DNA of 64,000 nt from Xylanibacter rarus (GCF_001275135.1 NZ_LFQU01000010.1:1-64000); one strand, 5' to 3'; counted from the stretch's first letter, positions 40,575-52,224 are shown. A program made the numbers and translations. The notes: generated by a model from the sequence alone, not told the origin.

Positions 40575-41810
40575 ATGGCATTAATAAACGAACATTATCT
40601 AAAACTGACAAAAAACTATCTGTTTGCCGACATTGCGAAAAAGGTGAATGCCTTTAAGGTGTCGCATCAGAAGGCCAACGTGATAAGCCTTGGCATCGGC
40701 GACGTTACGCGTCCGCTGTGTCCTGCTGTTATCAAGGCCATGCACAAGGCCGTTGACGAGATGAGCACCAGGGAAGGCTTTCACGGATACGGTCCTGAAC
40801 AGGGATACATGTTCCTGCGTGAGGCTATCGTGAAGAACGACTATCTTTCGCGCGGCATACATATCGACCCGAGTGAGGTGTTCGTCAACGACGGTGCAAA
40901 GAGCGACACGGGCAACATTGGCGAGCTGGTGCGCTGGGACAACAACTTCGGCGTTACCGATCCGGTATATCCCGTATATGTCGACTCAAACGTGATGTGC
41001 GGCAGGGCTGGTGCGCTTGTTGACGGCAAGTGGAGCAACGTTACCTACATACCATGCACGGAAGAGAACAACTTTGTGCCACAGATACCCGACCAGCGTG
41101 TCGACATAATATACCTGTGTTATCCGAACAACCCTACGGGAACCGTTATAACGAAGGAAGAACTGCGCAAGTGGGTGAACTATGCGCTGAAAAACGACAC
41201 TCTGATATTCTATGACGCTGCATACGAGGCTTATATTCAGGACGACGACATTCCCCATTCAATCTATGAGATAAAAGGGGCGCGCAAGGTTGCTATAGAG
41301 TTCAGAAGTTTCTCGAAGACGGCAGGATTCACCGGCGTGAGATGCGGCTATACGGTTGTGCCCAAGGAACTTACGGCTGCCAGCATAGACGGCAAGGAGC
41401 GCTATCCGCTGAATCCGATGTGGTATCGCAGGCAGTGCACCAAGTTTAACGGCACAAGCTATATAAGCCAGCGCGCAGCCGAGGCTATATATACCCCCGA
41501 AGGCAAGGAGCAGGTAAGGGAGACTATAAAATACTATATGGACAACGCCAAGATAATGCGCGAGACGCTGACATCTTTAGGACTGAAGGTGTATGGCGGC
41601 GTAAACGCTCCGTATCTCTGGGTGAAGACTCCGGGCAACATTGACAGCTGGAAGTTCTTTGAGCAGATGCTCTATGGAGCGCAGGTGGTATGCACGCCGG
41701 GCGTAGGCTTCGGTCCGAGCGGCGAAGGCTTCGTAAGGCTTACAGCCTTCGGTGAGCGTGAAGACTGCAAGGAGGCCATGCGCCGCATAAGTCTGTGGAT
41801 GCAGAAGTAG
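40575..41810 (+). CDS. dapL: LL-diaminopimelate aminotransferase
   Basis: The 411-residue PLP enzyme makes LL-DAP from tetrahydrodipicolinate and glutamate in one step, bypassing succinylation. Its PLP lysine is in FRSFSKTAGF (Lys248). YPNNPTGTV near 182 and YDAAYEAYI near 213 are the substrate and cofactor motifs; length fits the DapL class. It lies 150 bases after dapF and 281 before glnN. Confidence 0.95.
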   Translation: MALINEHYLKLTKNYLFADIAKKVNAFKVSHQKANVISLGIGDVTRPLCPAVIKAMHKAVDEMSTREGFHGYGPEQGYMFLREAIVKNDYLSRGIHIDPSEVFVNDGAKSDTGNIGELVRWDNNFGVTDPVYPVYVDSNVMCGRAGALVDGKWSNVTYIPCTEENNFVPQIPDQRVDIIYLCYPNNPTGTVITKEELRKWVNYALKNDTLIFYDAAYEAYIQDDDIPHSIYEIKGARKVAIEFRSFSKTAGFTGVRCGYTVVPKELTAASIDGKERYPLNPMWYRRQCTKFNGTSYISQRAAEAIYTPEGKEQVRETIKYYMDNAKIMRETLTSLGLKVYGGVNAPYLWVKTPGNIDSWKFFEQMLYGAQVVCTPGVGFGPSGEGFVRLTAFGEREDCKEAMRRISLWMQK

Positions 41811-42028
41811 AATGCGGCAGGACGCCGGGCCGTAAGGTTTCTGCTTGACGGGCGTAAGTACACACCGGGCGACGTGGCGTCAATGACATGTGGGTGAGTG
41901 GTGGCGTGTGGCGCATGCTATGCCAATTTAAGTCTGCGAAAGACTTACTTTGTATTATAAATTGCGCTATGAATGTAAAAAAAAGCAACATTTATCTCAT
42001 AAAAAGGTGTCATAATGAAATTTAGCAT

Positions 42029-42036
42029 TATCTTTG
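42029..42036 (+). promoter_or_regulatory. -7 promoter box for glnN
   Basis: TATCTTTG matches TAnnTTTG and lies 56-63 bases before the glnN ATG, so glnN can be transcribed independently of dapL. Confidence 0.55.
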
Positions 42037-42091
42037 CATATGTTTTCAGATAAAGAATAGGCATAAGTATAATAAATAAAACTTTTTAACA

Positions 42092-44281
42092 ATGACAAAC
42101 TTAAGATTTCAGGTTGTTGAAGAGGCTTTCAAGAAAAAGCCGCTGGAAGTAATGGTTCCGCTGGAACGCCCGTCTGAATACTTCGGCAAGTATGTCTTCA
42201 ATAGGGCAAAGATGTATAAGTACCTGCCTGCAGATGTATATGACAAGCTCATTGATGTCATTGATAACGGTTCGCGACTCGACCGCTCTATAGCCGATGC
42301 AGTGGCTGCCGGCATGAAGCAGTGGGCCGAGGAGAACGGCGTTACACACTACACTCACTGGTTTCAGCCGCTTACAGAAGGCACTGCCGAGAAGCACGAC
42401 GCCTTCATAGAGCACGACGGCAAGGGCGGCATGATAGAGGAGTTCTCGGGCAAGCTGCTCGTACAGCAGGAGCCTGACGCAAGCTCGTTCCCCAACGGCG
42501 GTATCAGAAACACCTTCGAGGCACGCGGATATTCAGCCTGGGATCCCACATCACCCGTGTTCATCATGGACGACACGCTGTGTATTCCTACTATCTTCAT
42601 CTCTTACACCGGCGAGGCTCTCGACTACAAGGCTCCGCTGCTGCGTGCCCTTCACGCTGTGAACACTGCCGCAACTGAGGTTTGTCATTATTTCGATCAG
42701 AGAGTAAAAAAGGTTACATGCAACCTTGGATGGGAGCAGGAGTATTTCCTCGTTGACGAGGGACTCTACAGCGCACGTCCCGACCTGATGCTTACAGGAC
42801 GCACCCTGATGGGCCACGACTCTGCCAAGAACCAGCAGATGGACGACCACTACTTTGGCACCATCCCCGACCGCGTACAGGCCTTCATGAAAGACCTTGA
42901 GGTGCAGGCTCTCGAGCTGTCGATCCCCTGTAAGACACGCCATAACGAGGTTGCCCCCAACCAGTTTGAGATAGCTCCTATATTCGAGGAGACCAACCTG
43001 GCCATCGACCACAACATGCTGCTCATGTCGCTCATGAAGAAAGTGGCACGCAAGCACGGCTTCCGCGTACTGCTGCATGAGAAGCCCTTCGCAGGCATCA
43101 ACGGTTCGGGCAAGCACAACAACTGGAGCTTGTCTACCGACACCGGCGTGCTGCTGCATGCACCTGGCAAGACTCCTGAAGACAACCTGCGCTTCGTTAC
43201 CTTCATCGTTGAGACTCTCATGGGCGTATACAGACACAACGGACTGATCAAGGCTTCTATCATGAGCGCTACCAACGCCCATCGTCTGGGAGCCAATGAG
43301 GCACCTCCGGCAATCATATCTTCGTTCCTCGGCAAGCAGCTGTCAGAACTGCTCGACCATATAGAGAACAGCAACAGCAAGGACCTGTTCAACGTGGCAG
43401 GCAAGCAGGGCATGACGCTCGACATACCTGAGATACCCGAACTGCTCATAGATAACACCGACCGCAACCGTACAAGTCCGTTTGCCTTTACAGGTAACCG
43501 CTTCGAGTTCCGTGCCGTGGGCAGCGAGGCCAACTGTGCTTCGGCCATGATAGCCCTCAACACTGCCGTGGCTGAGGCTCTGACCGACTTCAAGAAACGC
43601 GTTGACGCCCTCATCGAGAAGGGACAAGACCAGACCAGCGCCATCATCGACGTGCTGCGCGAGGACATCAAGACCTGCAAGCCCATACGCTTCGACGGAA
43701 ACGGATATTCTGACGAGTGGGTTGAGGAGGCAAAGCGCCGCGGACTCGACTGCGAGACAAGCTGTCCGCTTATCTTCGACAACTACCTGAGCAAGGAGTC
43801 GATAAAGATGTTTGAAGACATGAACGTGATGAGCGAGAAAGAGCTTGCTGCCCGCAACGAGGTTAAATGGGACACCTACACCAAGCGCATACAGATTGAG
43901 GCACGTGTAATGGGCGACCTGTCGATGAACCACATCATACCTGTGGCAACCCATTATCAGAGCCAGCTGGCCAAGAACGTTCAGAACATGCTGCAGATAT
44001 TCTCTAAGGAGAAGGTTGAGAAGCTCTGCTCGCGCAACATCAAGATTATTGAGGAGATTGCCGAGCGCACGCAGATCATAGAGAACGGCGTTGACGAGCT
44101 TATCAACGCGCGCAAGGTGGCCAACAAGATTGAGAGCGAGCGTGAGAAAGCCATAGCATATCACGACACGGTGGCTCCAAAGATGGAGGAGATACGCTAC
44201 CACATAGACAAGCTCGAGCTTATCGTTGCCGACGAGCTCTGGACTCTGCCTAAGTATCGTGAGCTGCTCTTCATAAGATAA
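42092..44281 (+). CDS. glnN: glutamine synthetase type III
   Basis: The 729-residue enzyme condenses ammonium and glutamate using ATP. Its length identifies the GSIII class typical of Bacteroidota, not the ~450-residue GSI. Recognisable segments: HYTHWFQPLTEGTAEKHDAF (residues 85-104), GWEQEYFLVD near 214, NQFEIAPIFEE near 292, GINGSGKHNNWS near 335, and FTGNRFEFRAVGSEANCA near 468. No adenylylation system is seen. It forms a nitrogen cluster with glnB-amtB. Confidence 0.95.
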   Translation: MTNLRFQVVEEAFKKKPLEVMVPLERPSEYFGKYVFNRAKMYKYLPADVYDKLIDVIDNGSRLDRSIADAVAAGMKQWAEENGVTHYTHWFQPLTEGTAEKHDAFIEHDGKGGMIEEFSGKLLVQQEPDASSFPNGGIRNTFEARGYSAWDPTSPVFIMDDTLCIPTIFISYTGEALDYKAPLLRALHAVNTAATEVCHYFDQRVKKVTCNLGWEQEYFLVDEGLYSARPDLMLTGRTLMGHDSAKNQQMDDHYFGTIPDRVQAFMKDLEVQALELSIPCKTRHNEVAPNQFEIAPIFEETNLAIDHNMLLMSLMKKVARKHGFRVLLHEKPFAGINGSGKHNNWSLSTDTGVLLHAPGKTPEDNLRFVTFIVETLMGVYRHNGLIKASIMSATNAHRLGANEAPPAIISSFLGKQLSELLDHIENSNSKDLFNVAGKQGMTLDIPEIPELLIDNTDRNRTSPFAFTGNRFEFRAVGSEANCASAMIALNTAVAEALTDFKKRVDALIEKGQDQTSAIIDVLREDIKTCKPIRFDGNGYSDEWVEEAKRRGLDCETSCPLIFDNYLSKESIKMFEDMNVMSEKELAARNEVKWDTYTKRIQIEARVMGDLSMNHIIPVATHYQSQLAKNVQNMLQIFSKEKVEKLCSRNIKIIEEIAERTQIIENGVDELINARKVANKIESEREKAIAYHDTVAPKMEEIRYHIDKLELIVADELWTLPKYRELLFIR

Positions 44282-44403
44282 TAGCCAGACATTATCAATA
44301 TAAAGACTGACGGCAGTGGGGCTGATGTGCCCCGTGTGTGCCGCCGAACATATAATTTTAACGTGACAATCTATTTCTTTTATTGATTGTTTTAAGTTAA
44401 CTG

Positions 44404-44440
44404 ACGGGAAGTCTCTGTGAAGAGGCCTCCCGTTTTATTT
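44404..44440 (+). terminator. glnN terminator
   Basis: ACGGGA and TCCCGT plus inner CTC/GAG pairs make a stem ending in a T-rich run, about 120 bases after the glnN stop. Confidence 0.7.
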
Positions 44441-44485
44441 TGTGTCTTATCATGTTTTCCGCCCTGCTCATGGGCTTTGCTACGT

Positions 44486-44870
44486 GGTAAAAACTTATGA
44501 CAAAAATATTTTCCGTTCTGGAAAATGAAAATATAACGGATGTTAATTTTATTGGATAAAAATGTTGTATGGTTAACATACGTTTACTTTTATCATACTA
44601 TTAAAGGAATAAAAGCATGGTTTTTTGAGTCTGAAAGCATGCTTTACGGACGAAAATCGGGCATGTTTTGCAGCGTAAGTGGCCCACTTTTGCACCGTAA
44701 ACGGCAGAGTAATATTTTTTAACCATTGCAGTTTTGTCTCTTCTTGGGCATAAAGTGCTGATAATAAGGAAGATGACAAAACTGCAATGTTTTTCGTGTT
44801 TTTTGCGCCAAACTATGGCTTTGCCACGGGCATCGCTGTTCTGAGAGCGTCAAACGGACGGAATTTATCC
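44486..44870 (-). repeat. ~380 bp dispersed intergenic repeat, copy 2 (inverted)
   Basis: It begins with the complement of the GGAAAATATTTTTGTCATAA end and finishes at CTGAGAGCGTC, the complement of the GACGCTCTCAG end. The inner GCAGTTTTGTC / GACAAAACTGC arms form a large hairpin (about 44728-44786). Confidence 0.8.
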
Positions 44871-44944
44871 GATTATTTTACAAAACGGCATTCCGGGCAG
44901 CATTGCCTTTTGCTGCCCTTGAGTGCATCGGCTCTGTCCCGGCG

Positions 44945-47185
44945 TCATGCATACGAGTGCATTCCGCCAAGAAAATAGTTCACGCCGAAGTATGTCATCA
45001 GTATTGTGGCAAAGGCTGCCACCATAAACACGTGCCACGGCATGGGCCTGCGCATCATCGGGAGCGACGTCCCGTGTGCAGCCGCGGCATACACCATGAA
45101 GGTTATCATCGCCCACACCTCCTTGGCGTCCCAGCTCCAGTAGGCGCCCCACGACACGTTGGCCCACACCGCGCCTACGAATATGCCTACGGCCAGGGCT
45201 GCCATGGCAGGATAGTAGAACAGCTGCGACAGGGCGCGCAGGGCTGCAAGCTGAGCGGCGAGCACCTCTGCACAGCTGCCCCTCATGGCGCGCAGCAGCA
45301 GGGCCGTGATGCCGCAGATGAAGGTGAGCGAGAGCAGGGCGAAGGCCGTCATTATCACCGATACGTGGATGCTGAGCAGGGGCGACTGCAGCACCGGCAT
45401 GATGTGGGTTATCTGTGGATCCATCTGGCTTATGTGCGACACGAGCAGGAAGAAGCCAGACATGATGAAGCCGAAGGTGAGCACTATGGCGAAGCGGCGG
45501 CACAGCAGCAGCGACGCCGCCATGATTATCCATGCCATGAGCAGCATCGTCTCGTAGCCGTTTGCCATGGGTGCGGTGCCCCTTATCAGCCAGCGCAGAG
45601 CCACGCAGAGAGTGAGCGCCGCGAAAGAAAGCAGCATGACAGCTACTGCAATCTTCATTAGCATGCTGCCGCGCAAGGTGCGCCTTGTGGGGCGTGTCAT
45701 AAGCCAGAGAACGGCAAACAGCGTGGCGAAGCCCATGCCGAGGTTGAGCATGAAGAGGATGGTGGCAAAGGGCACGGCGTTATACAGCCGTTCGGCCCGC
45801 GTCTGCATGCCCGAAGGCAGCGAGCTGCCGCCGTTCTTGTGCTGATAGCGCAGCATCTTGTCGGCAATGTTGCCCACAGAAGCCATGTTGCCTGCCAGCG
45901 CCTCCTGATATATCAGCGAAAATACGTTCTGCATATACTGTCTGTCGGCCGGGGCTACGGCAGAGTCGGGCATGATGTCTGTTGGGGCATACCATGTGGT
46001 GTTGCCGTTGACGGTATACGGAAACACCTTCAGCAGCTTGCCGCGCCGCAGGTCCATCACGAGCTGTATGCGCGCGTCTACGTCGGCCACCTGGCGGTGA
46101 AACTCGTCATCGTGCCCGTTGTAGTATTCGTTCAGGTAGGGGCCAATGATGTATCCGCCCATCATGTCGTTGAAGAAGGTGTTTATGGCGCAGTGGCGGG
46201 GCAGCTGCAGCCTGTCGCGCAGGGCGCCGCCCTTCAGTCTGAGCAGCGGCTCGCGGCTCCACTCGTCGGGCCACATCACGAAGCCCATCAGCACCTGTTC
46301 TGCCGTGTAGCCGCCGTAGCTTGCGCTGCCGCACAGTTTCTTCGTGAAGTCTATGGCGAGAGTCTGCAGCGGGCATACGCGGTTGTTGTAGAGAACATAC
46401 AGCCGTCCGAACTTGTCGGCCGTCTCCTTAGGCAGCGTCGTTGCGCCGTGAGCCATAAACGTAGTGGCGACAAGCAGCGCAAAGGTCATCATTCCCTTTC
46501 TCACGATGTCGCTGCGCAGCAGGCGGCGGTAAGGCCCCTTGGGGTCGATGAGCATCCACGCCATGGCAATAAAGAGCAGGGCGTAGCCGCAGTAGGTTAC
46601 GGGTATGCCCCACGGGTCGCGGTTGACCGAGAGCACGCTGCCGCGCATGTCGGGGTCGTAAGACATCTGATAGAGCCTTACAGACTTGTAGCTGAATATG
46701 TTGTTCATCGAAACAAGTGCCTCTGTGGTCTTGTCGCCGTCGGTAACGGTGAGCCTTGTTACATAGTCGGCCGCGGCTTTTGTGCCGTCGTGATAGTGTA
46801 TGTCGAACGACTTCAGCCTTAACTTGAACGGCAGCGTGTGCCGTATGTCGCCGTCTTTCGTGCTGACCACATACGTGTCGGTTGTCTCGCCGAGCCGTAG
46901 TCTGACCGTGCCTTGCGATGCCGATATATGGGTGAGCAGGGCGCCGAGCAGTATCACGAAGAACGAGCCGTGGAGCAGCAGCACAGACGTGCGCCTTACG
47001 CGCCTCTTCACGATATACGCCACGCCCGCTGCCGCCAGCAGTGCCCACATGGCGGCAAACCACCATGAGCCGTATATGGTGTCGGCAACATAGTAGCTGC
47101 CCATGTATTTCTCTGTTATCGTGGCCGCAGCCATTATCGTTATGATGCTCACGTAAAGAGCAAGGAGGGAACGGGAAAGGGTCAT
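44945..47185 (-). CDS. cytochrome c biogenesis protein, ResB-CcsA fusion
   Basis: The 746-residue membrane protein acts in system II haem delivery and attachment to apocytochrome c. The N-terminal half (1-290) has early helices and a periplasmic ResB-like domain; the C-terminal part (500-746) is CcsA/CcsB with six or more helices and the haem-binding WWD region WGAYWSWDAKEVW near 689. His residues HVSV and HGTS flank it as axial ligands. It lies on the same strand downstream of a di-haem cytochrome gene and an imelysin gene. Confidence 0.88.
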   Translation of the reverse strand: MTLSRSLLALYVSIITIMAAATITEKYMGSYYVADTIYGSWWFAAMWALLAAAGVAYIVKRRVRRTSVLLLHGSFFVILLGALLTHISASQGTVRLRLGETTDTYVVSTKDGDIRHTLPFKLRLKSFDIHYHDGTKAAADYVTRLTVTDGDKTTEALVSMNNIFSYKSVRLYQMSYDPDMRGSVLSVNRDPWGIPVTYCGYALLFIAMAWMLIDPKGPYRRLLRSDIVRKGMMTFALLVATTFMAHGATTLPKETADKFGRLYVLYNNRVCPLQTLAIDFTKKLCGSASYGGYTAEQVLMGFVMWPDEWSREPLLRLKGGALRDRLQLPRHCAINTFFNDMMGGYIIGPYLNEYYNGHDDEFHRQVADVDARIQLVMDLRRGKLLKVFPYTVNGNTTWYAPTDIMPDSAVAPADRQYMQNVFSLIYQEALAGNMASVGNIADKMLRYQHKNGGSSLPSGMQTRAERLYNAVPFATILFMLNLGMGFATLFAVLWLMTRPTRRTLRGSMLMKIAVAVMLLSFAALTLCVALRWLIRGTAPMANGYETMLLMAWIIMAASLLLCRRFAIVLTFGFIMSGFFLLVSHISQMDPQITHIMPVLQSPLLSIHVSVIMTAFALLSLTFICGITALLLRAMRGSCAEVLAAQLAALRALSQLFYYPAMAALAVGIFVGAVWANVSWGAYWSWDAKEVWAMITFMVYAAAAHGTSLPMMRRPMPWHVFMVAAFATILMTYFGVNYFLGGMHSYA

Positions 47186-47191
47186 GTGTTT

Positions 47192-47478
47192 TTAGGAGTT
47201 AAAGGAGTTAGAGTAGTTATCGCCAACAAGTTGGCTAGGAGTTAAAGTCAATAGCCTTGTTGCTTCTTATCAACCACTACGTATTTGGATTTTTCACTTT
47301 TAGTTTTTCTCTTTCGCAAGACGGGAGTTAGAGTAGTTAAAGTAGTTAAAGTCAATAGCCTTGCTCTTTAGAAGTTAAGCAAAAATATTTATTGAATTAC
47401 TTATTCACAATATTCAAAAGGAGTAAAGCCACAAGACATATGACTTTAACTCCTTTAACTACTCTAACTCCTTTAACT
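47192..47478. repeat. GGAGTTA-type microrepeats and inverted copy
   Basis: Runs built from GGAGTTAAA, GGAGTTAGA and GTAGTTAAA units lie at 47192-47216 and 47327-47350, and the inverted TTTAACTCC-type run at 47443-47478. GTTAAAGTCAATAGCCTTG occurs at 47241-47259 and again at 47346-47364. The 301-base gap between the two genes contains nothing else I recognise. Confidence 0.75.
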
Positions 47479-47486
47479 ACAAAAAA

Positions 47487-49196
47487 TCATATCGCCTGCA
47501 GGAACTTCACCACGGCGTCGCGGTCGGCCTTGCTGAGGTTATAGAACTTTGCTGCCGAGGCGTATGCGTCGCTCTCCTTGCTGTAGGCATGCCACATTAT
47601 GGCCTCTATCTCGTTGCGTGCGCGGCAGTCGTGCAGACGGTCTTGTGCACCGGTGTTAATCAGCGACAGACCGCGGCCCCATAGCGGTGTGGTGCGGCAC
47701 CATGAGCCGTGAATGTCGTTGATCATGTGCAGACGGTGCTGCACGAAGTCTGAGTAAGGATAAATCTTCTGGCGCGGATACTTAGGCAGCGGCTTGCCCT
47801 TTATCACGTCGGGCGTCCAGTAGTTGTCGTCGCCCGTTGTCCACGACGGACGGTGGCATGTGGCGCAGCCCATCTCCATAAACAACTTCTTGCCGCGCTG
47901 CACATCAGGGTCGTTAAGGTTGCGGGCGCGAGGTATGGCCAGTCCGCGGTGCCACACCATGAAGGCGTAGAAGTTGTCGTTGCTCATCTCCGGCTCAAAG
48001 TTGTGCCACTGGTTGTCAAACTGGTTGGTGCTTGGCGACAGCAGATTTCTCACCGCGTCGGCAATACCGCTGTCAGTTCCGTCGGCATAATACGGCGACG
48101 TAGGGTCGCTCTTTATCGCAGCTATCACGTCCTGGTTCTTCGACATTGCCAGGGCCCATGCGTCGGTGGTGTAGAGCTTCGGGCGGTCAGGGCGGCTCAC
48201 GTTCGGAATGTTCCACATGGCGTTGGCTCCGGCGCCGTCCTGCAGACTGGCACGTGTCAGCGCATAGGTGTAGCGCTTTATCATCCCCGTGACGGGAGTG
48301 CCGTCGGCCAGCGCGCCCGGCGAAGTCCAGTTGGTATAGTAGGCCGTAGATGCCCAGTCGTTGGCGGCCTTGTCCCACATGGCAGGGTTGAGCTCTATGT
48401 ATTTAGCCTCCTCCTGATACTGCTTCTTGAGCGAGTCCTCGGGTATGGCGTCAATGAGTCCCGTGCCCATTATGCCTATTGTCGACTCCAGTCGCACGGC
48501 AATGTTGGTTGGCTTCGGGTCGGTGTTGAACGCATCCTGCGAAATGGTCACTTCGGGATATATGAGCTGATATTTCTCGCCGTCGGGAAACTCCGTTGCC
48601 GACAGTCCGCTCGGCATTGTGCCCTCTACGGTTTTCCATGTCATGCTGATTTTGTCCTCGTCAACGGGTGGAAGAAACGGCGACACGGCCTGTGTCTGCG
48701 GCATGCCCGTAACCTCGCTGATGTAGGGACCGTCGTTGCTGTTGGCTCCGTCTTCGGGATGATATATCACGAGCAGGTAGCCGTTGCCGAAGCCTGCTTT
48801 GTACGACTCCTGCCGCTTGCCGTGCCCGTAGCCCGGATGGCAGTCGATGCACGACTTTCTGACCGATGCCGGCCCTAGGCCGTTGAACGGCGGAGTGCTC
48901 GTGTTGAAGTTGCGCTCAAAGAGCACCTCGCCGAGATGAAACTCACTTAGCAGTCCCATTTCGTCTACTATAGGGGCGTCGTCTTCATAGCAGCCTGCGC
49001 CTACGTTTTCGGTAGTGCCGAGCTTGCCGCCCGGATACCATTCGTCGGCCGAGAAGTTGCCCACATCCTGTCCAACATACTCAATGTCGCCCGTGTTCTC
49101 CGGCAGACGCTCATCGTCAGTGCAGGCCTGAAACGACAGGCAGGCACACGCCGCGAGGGCGGCAACATGACAGTTTCTGATACTTATAAATTTCAT
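47487..49196 (-). CDS. di-haem cytochrome c oxidoreductase (DHOR, DUF1111-like)
   Basis: The 569-residue protein has an export signal ending in a lipobox-like SFQAC. Two CxxCH haem sites are seen, CIDCH near residue 115 and CATCH near 440. NGLGPASVRKSCIDCHPG and the C-terminal thiol-oxidoreductase-like domain fit the DUF1111/DHOR group, which in many bacteria accompanies imelysin genes. It is the only clear CxxCH cytochrome in the window, next to the haem-attachment gene. Periplasmic or surface lipoprotein. Confidence 0.88.
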   Translation of the reverse strand: MKFISIRNCHVAALAACACLSFQACTDDERLPENTGDIEYVGQDVGNFSADEWYPGGKLGTTENVGAGCYEDDAPIVDEMGLLSEFHLGEVLFERNFNTSTPPFNGLGPASVRKSCIDCHPGYGHGKRQESYKAGFGNGYLLVIYHPEDGANSNDGPYISEVTGMPQTQAVSPFLPPVDEDKISMTWKTVEGTMPSGLSATEFPDGEKYQLIYPEVTISQDAFNTDPKPTNIAVRLESTIGIMGTGLIDAIPEDSLKKQYQEEAKYIELNPAMWDKAANDWASTAYYTNWTSPGALADGTPVTGMIKRYTYALTRASLQDGAGANAMWNIPNVSRPDRPKLYTTDAWALAMSKNQDVIAAIKSDPTSPYYADGTDSGIADAVRNLLSPSTNQFDNQWHNFEPEMSNDNFYAFMVWHRGLAIPRARNLNDPDVQRGKKLFMEMGCATCHRPSWTTGDDNYWTPDVIKGKPLPKYPRQKIYPYSDFVQHRLHMINDIHGSWCRTTPLWGRGLSLINTGAQDRLHDCRARNEIEAIMWHAYSKESDAYASAAKFYNLSKADRDAVVKFLQAI

Positions 49197-49339
49197 AATA
49201 TGCTGTTTTAAGATTACTTTGTCTTTGCTTTCTTTATCGGTTCAGCGATTGCTCTTGCCTTTCAGGCGTAAAGTTACGCCACGCAGACCGTGTGACGGCT
49301 TGCCGTGGCATAACTTCTAATAACCTTTAAAAAGTATTG

Positions 49340-50602
<1,263 letters not shown>

Positions 50603-50669
50603 TTACTTTGTTTTTATATAATACTTGTATCGTTTCTTCTATACATTCAGGGTGTCCGGCTTAGTCGTC

Positions 50670-51986
50670 TTACAGGAAGAATCCCTGATATGCCACGCCT
50701 ATCGACACCGAAGGCTCGTCGTTGTATTTTGATTTGAGGAATCTCTTTGAGTATTCGCCCTTCACGACAATCTGCGGAACAGGGTAGTAGTTGAGGCCTA
50801 CGGCCATGCGGTTGCGGTCGGTATATTCGTAGTCGGCCTGGTCGGCGGCAGGAATGTATGAGTCGTAGTACTCATATCTGCCAAAGGCATACAGCTTTTG
50901 GTTTTTGTTTCTGAGCTTGGGTATCTGTGAGAAAATGTCGTATCCGGCCTCGATGCCTGCCGCTACGGCATTCTTGCCCACGGGCGACTTCTTATAAGGC
51001 GCGCCGCTCGACACGAGGTTGCGCTTTATTGCGCTTATCTTCGATGCATCGCTCACATATCCGTAGTCGGCGTTACCTCTTACAATCCAGTTGTGGCCCG
51101 AGTAGGTGAAATCGAAAGCTCCGATATATACGTTGCCCTTAACCTTGTCGTTGGCCTTGCCTTCGCCTTCCATGTCGTGCGGATAGGTGTTGTGCATCGA
51201 CTGTCCGTAGTATCCGCTAAGACCGATGCGCAGGCCCGGAATGGTGTAGTTGTCGATGCGCGCGGCAAAGCCATACTTGTTGGCCACCTTAAATTCGAAT
51301 GGCGAACCGGCACCGTTCTGCACCCAGTTGTCGCGGTCGAACATGAAGGCGTCGAGTCCGGCGATGAACTGCAGCTCATAACGGAAGTCTCCCGAGCGGC
51401 CCCAAAAGCTGATGCCTGTGTCGTGCCATGTGCATGGAAGAATGGTAGATTCGCCTTCGGGGCGGTAGACTGTAAAGAAGTTGAGCGGCTCATGATGGGC
51501 GTTGGTGAGGCCTACGGGCACTACTATGTGTCCGATACGGATATTTGCCCAGCGTGCGAACGACTTCTGAATCCAGAACTGCTCCAACTCCACCTCGCCG
51601 CCTTTCTCGGTTTCCTGTTCCCATTCGCCGGCCTCTTCAAACTCTTTCTCAACGGCACCGCCTGCTCCGCCGTGCTCAAACTCAATCTCGCTCGACATGC
51701 TCCAGCCTTTTCCGAAGTCGTAGCTTATGTATATCACGGCATGCGGAATGTCGAAGCGTCCGTGGCTCGGATCGTTCTTATACTGGCTTGCGTTAGAATA
51801 ACGATAAACGTTGTCGCTGTAGAAGTTGCGCGTCAGTGCCACCTCGCCATATCCGCCGATGCTCAGGCGGTTTCCCTTGGCGTGCTGATACACGCTGTCG
51901 GCAGCCGAATGTTGTGCCTGCATCTGTGCGGAAGTGAACAGAATGGCTGCGGCACATGTCAGAAAAGTTTTTCCCGTTAAGTTCAT
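50670..51986 (-). CDS. outer-membrane beta-barrel porin (phosphate-porin-like)
   Basis: The 438-residue protein has a signal peptide ending QMQA and amphipathic strands throughout, with GGYGEVALTRNFYSD at the first strand and the C-terminal SVSIGVAYQGFFL ending in Leu after aromatic Phe residues. This fits the OprO/P-like porin families of Bacteroidota. Upstream of imelysin on the same strand, it may admit the ligand of the iron-linked system. Promoter box at 52015-52022. Confidence 0.8.
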   Translation of the reverse strand: MNLTGKTFLTCAAAILFTSAQMQAQHSAADSVYQHAKGNRLSIGGYGEVALTRNFYSDNVYRYSNASQYKNDPSHGRFDIPHAVIYISYDFGKGWSMSSEIEFEHGGAGGAVEKEFEEAGEWEQETEKGGEVELEQFWIQKSFARWANIRIGHIVVPVGLTNAHHEPLNFFTVYRPEGESTILPCTWHDTGISFWGRSGDFRYELQFIAGLDAFMFDRDNWVQNGAGSPFEFKVANKYGFAARIDNYTIPGLRIGLSGYYGQSMHNTYPHDMEGEGKANDKVKGNVYIGAFDFTYSGHNWIVRGNADYGYVSDASKISAIKRNLVSSGAPYKKSPVGKNAVAAGIEAGYDIFSQIPKLRNKNQKLYAFGRYEYYDSYIPAADQADYEYTDRNRMAVGLNYYPVPQIVVKGEYSKRFLKSKYNDEPSVSIGVAYQGFFL

Positions 51987-52014
51987 TTATGTCTTATTTT
52001 TTGATTTTTCGATG

Positions 52015-52022
52015 CAAAGGTA
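52015..52022 (-). promoter_or_regulatory. -7 promoter box for the porin cluster
   Basis: The minus strand reads TACCTTTG, 29-36 bases upstream of the porin ATG. No Fur-box-like palindrome was obvious beside it. Confidence 0.55.
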
Positions 52023-52186
52023 ATGGCTCGTAAAAATGTTTACAATACTTAAAAATCGGTAAAATAAGATTAAATGAATGTGCGTCTCTAATCACCAAAA
52101 AGGGTGATGGCCGGCCTGTTTTCATGCCTTGCACGGCACGATGAGCCATGTTTGGCAGCGTTAAGTGTGCTGGGGTGTGAAAACAG

Positions 52187-52224
52187 AGCGCCGCATATAC
52201 CTATTTGCAGGTATATGCGGCGCT
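52187..52224 (-). terminator. strong terminator below the phosphatase gene
   Basis: A perfect 16-base GC-rich stem (AGCGCCGCATATACCT with its complement, six-base loop) separates the phosphatase gene from the porin promoter. On the minus strand it is followed by CTGTTTT. Confidence 0.8.

Noticed and set aside
44865-46822. Long plus- and minus-strand alternative frames over the cytochrome biogenesis gene
   Set aside because: These are shadows; the 746-residue minus-strand protein has helices and the WWD haem motif.
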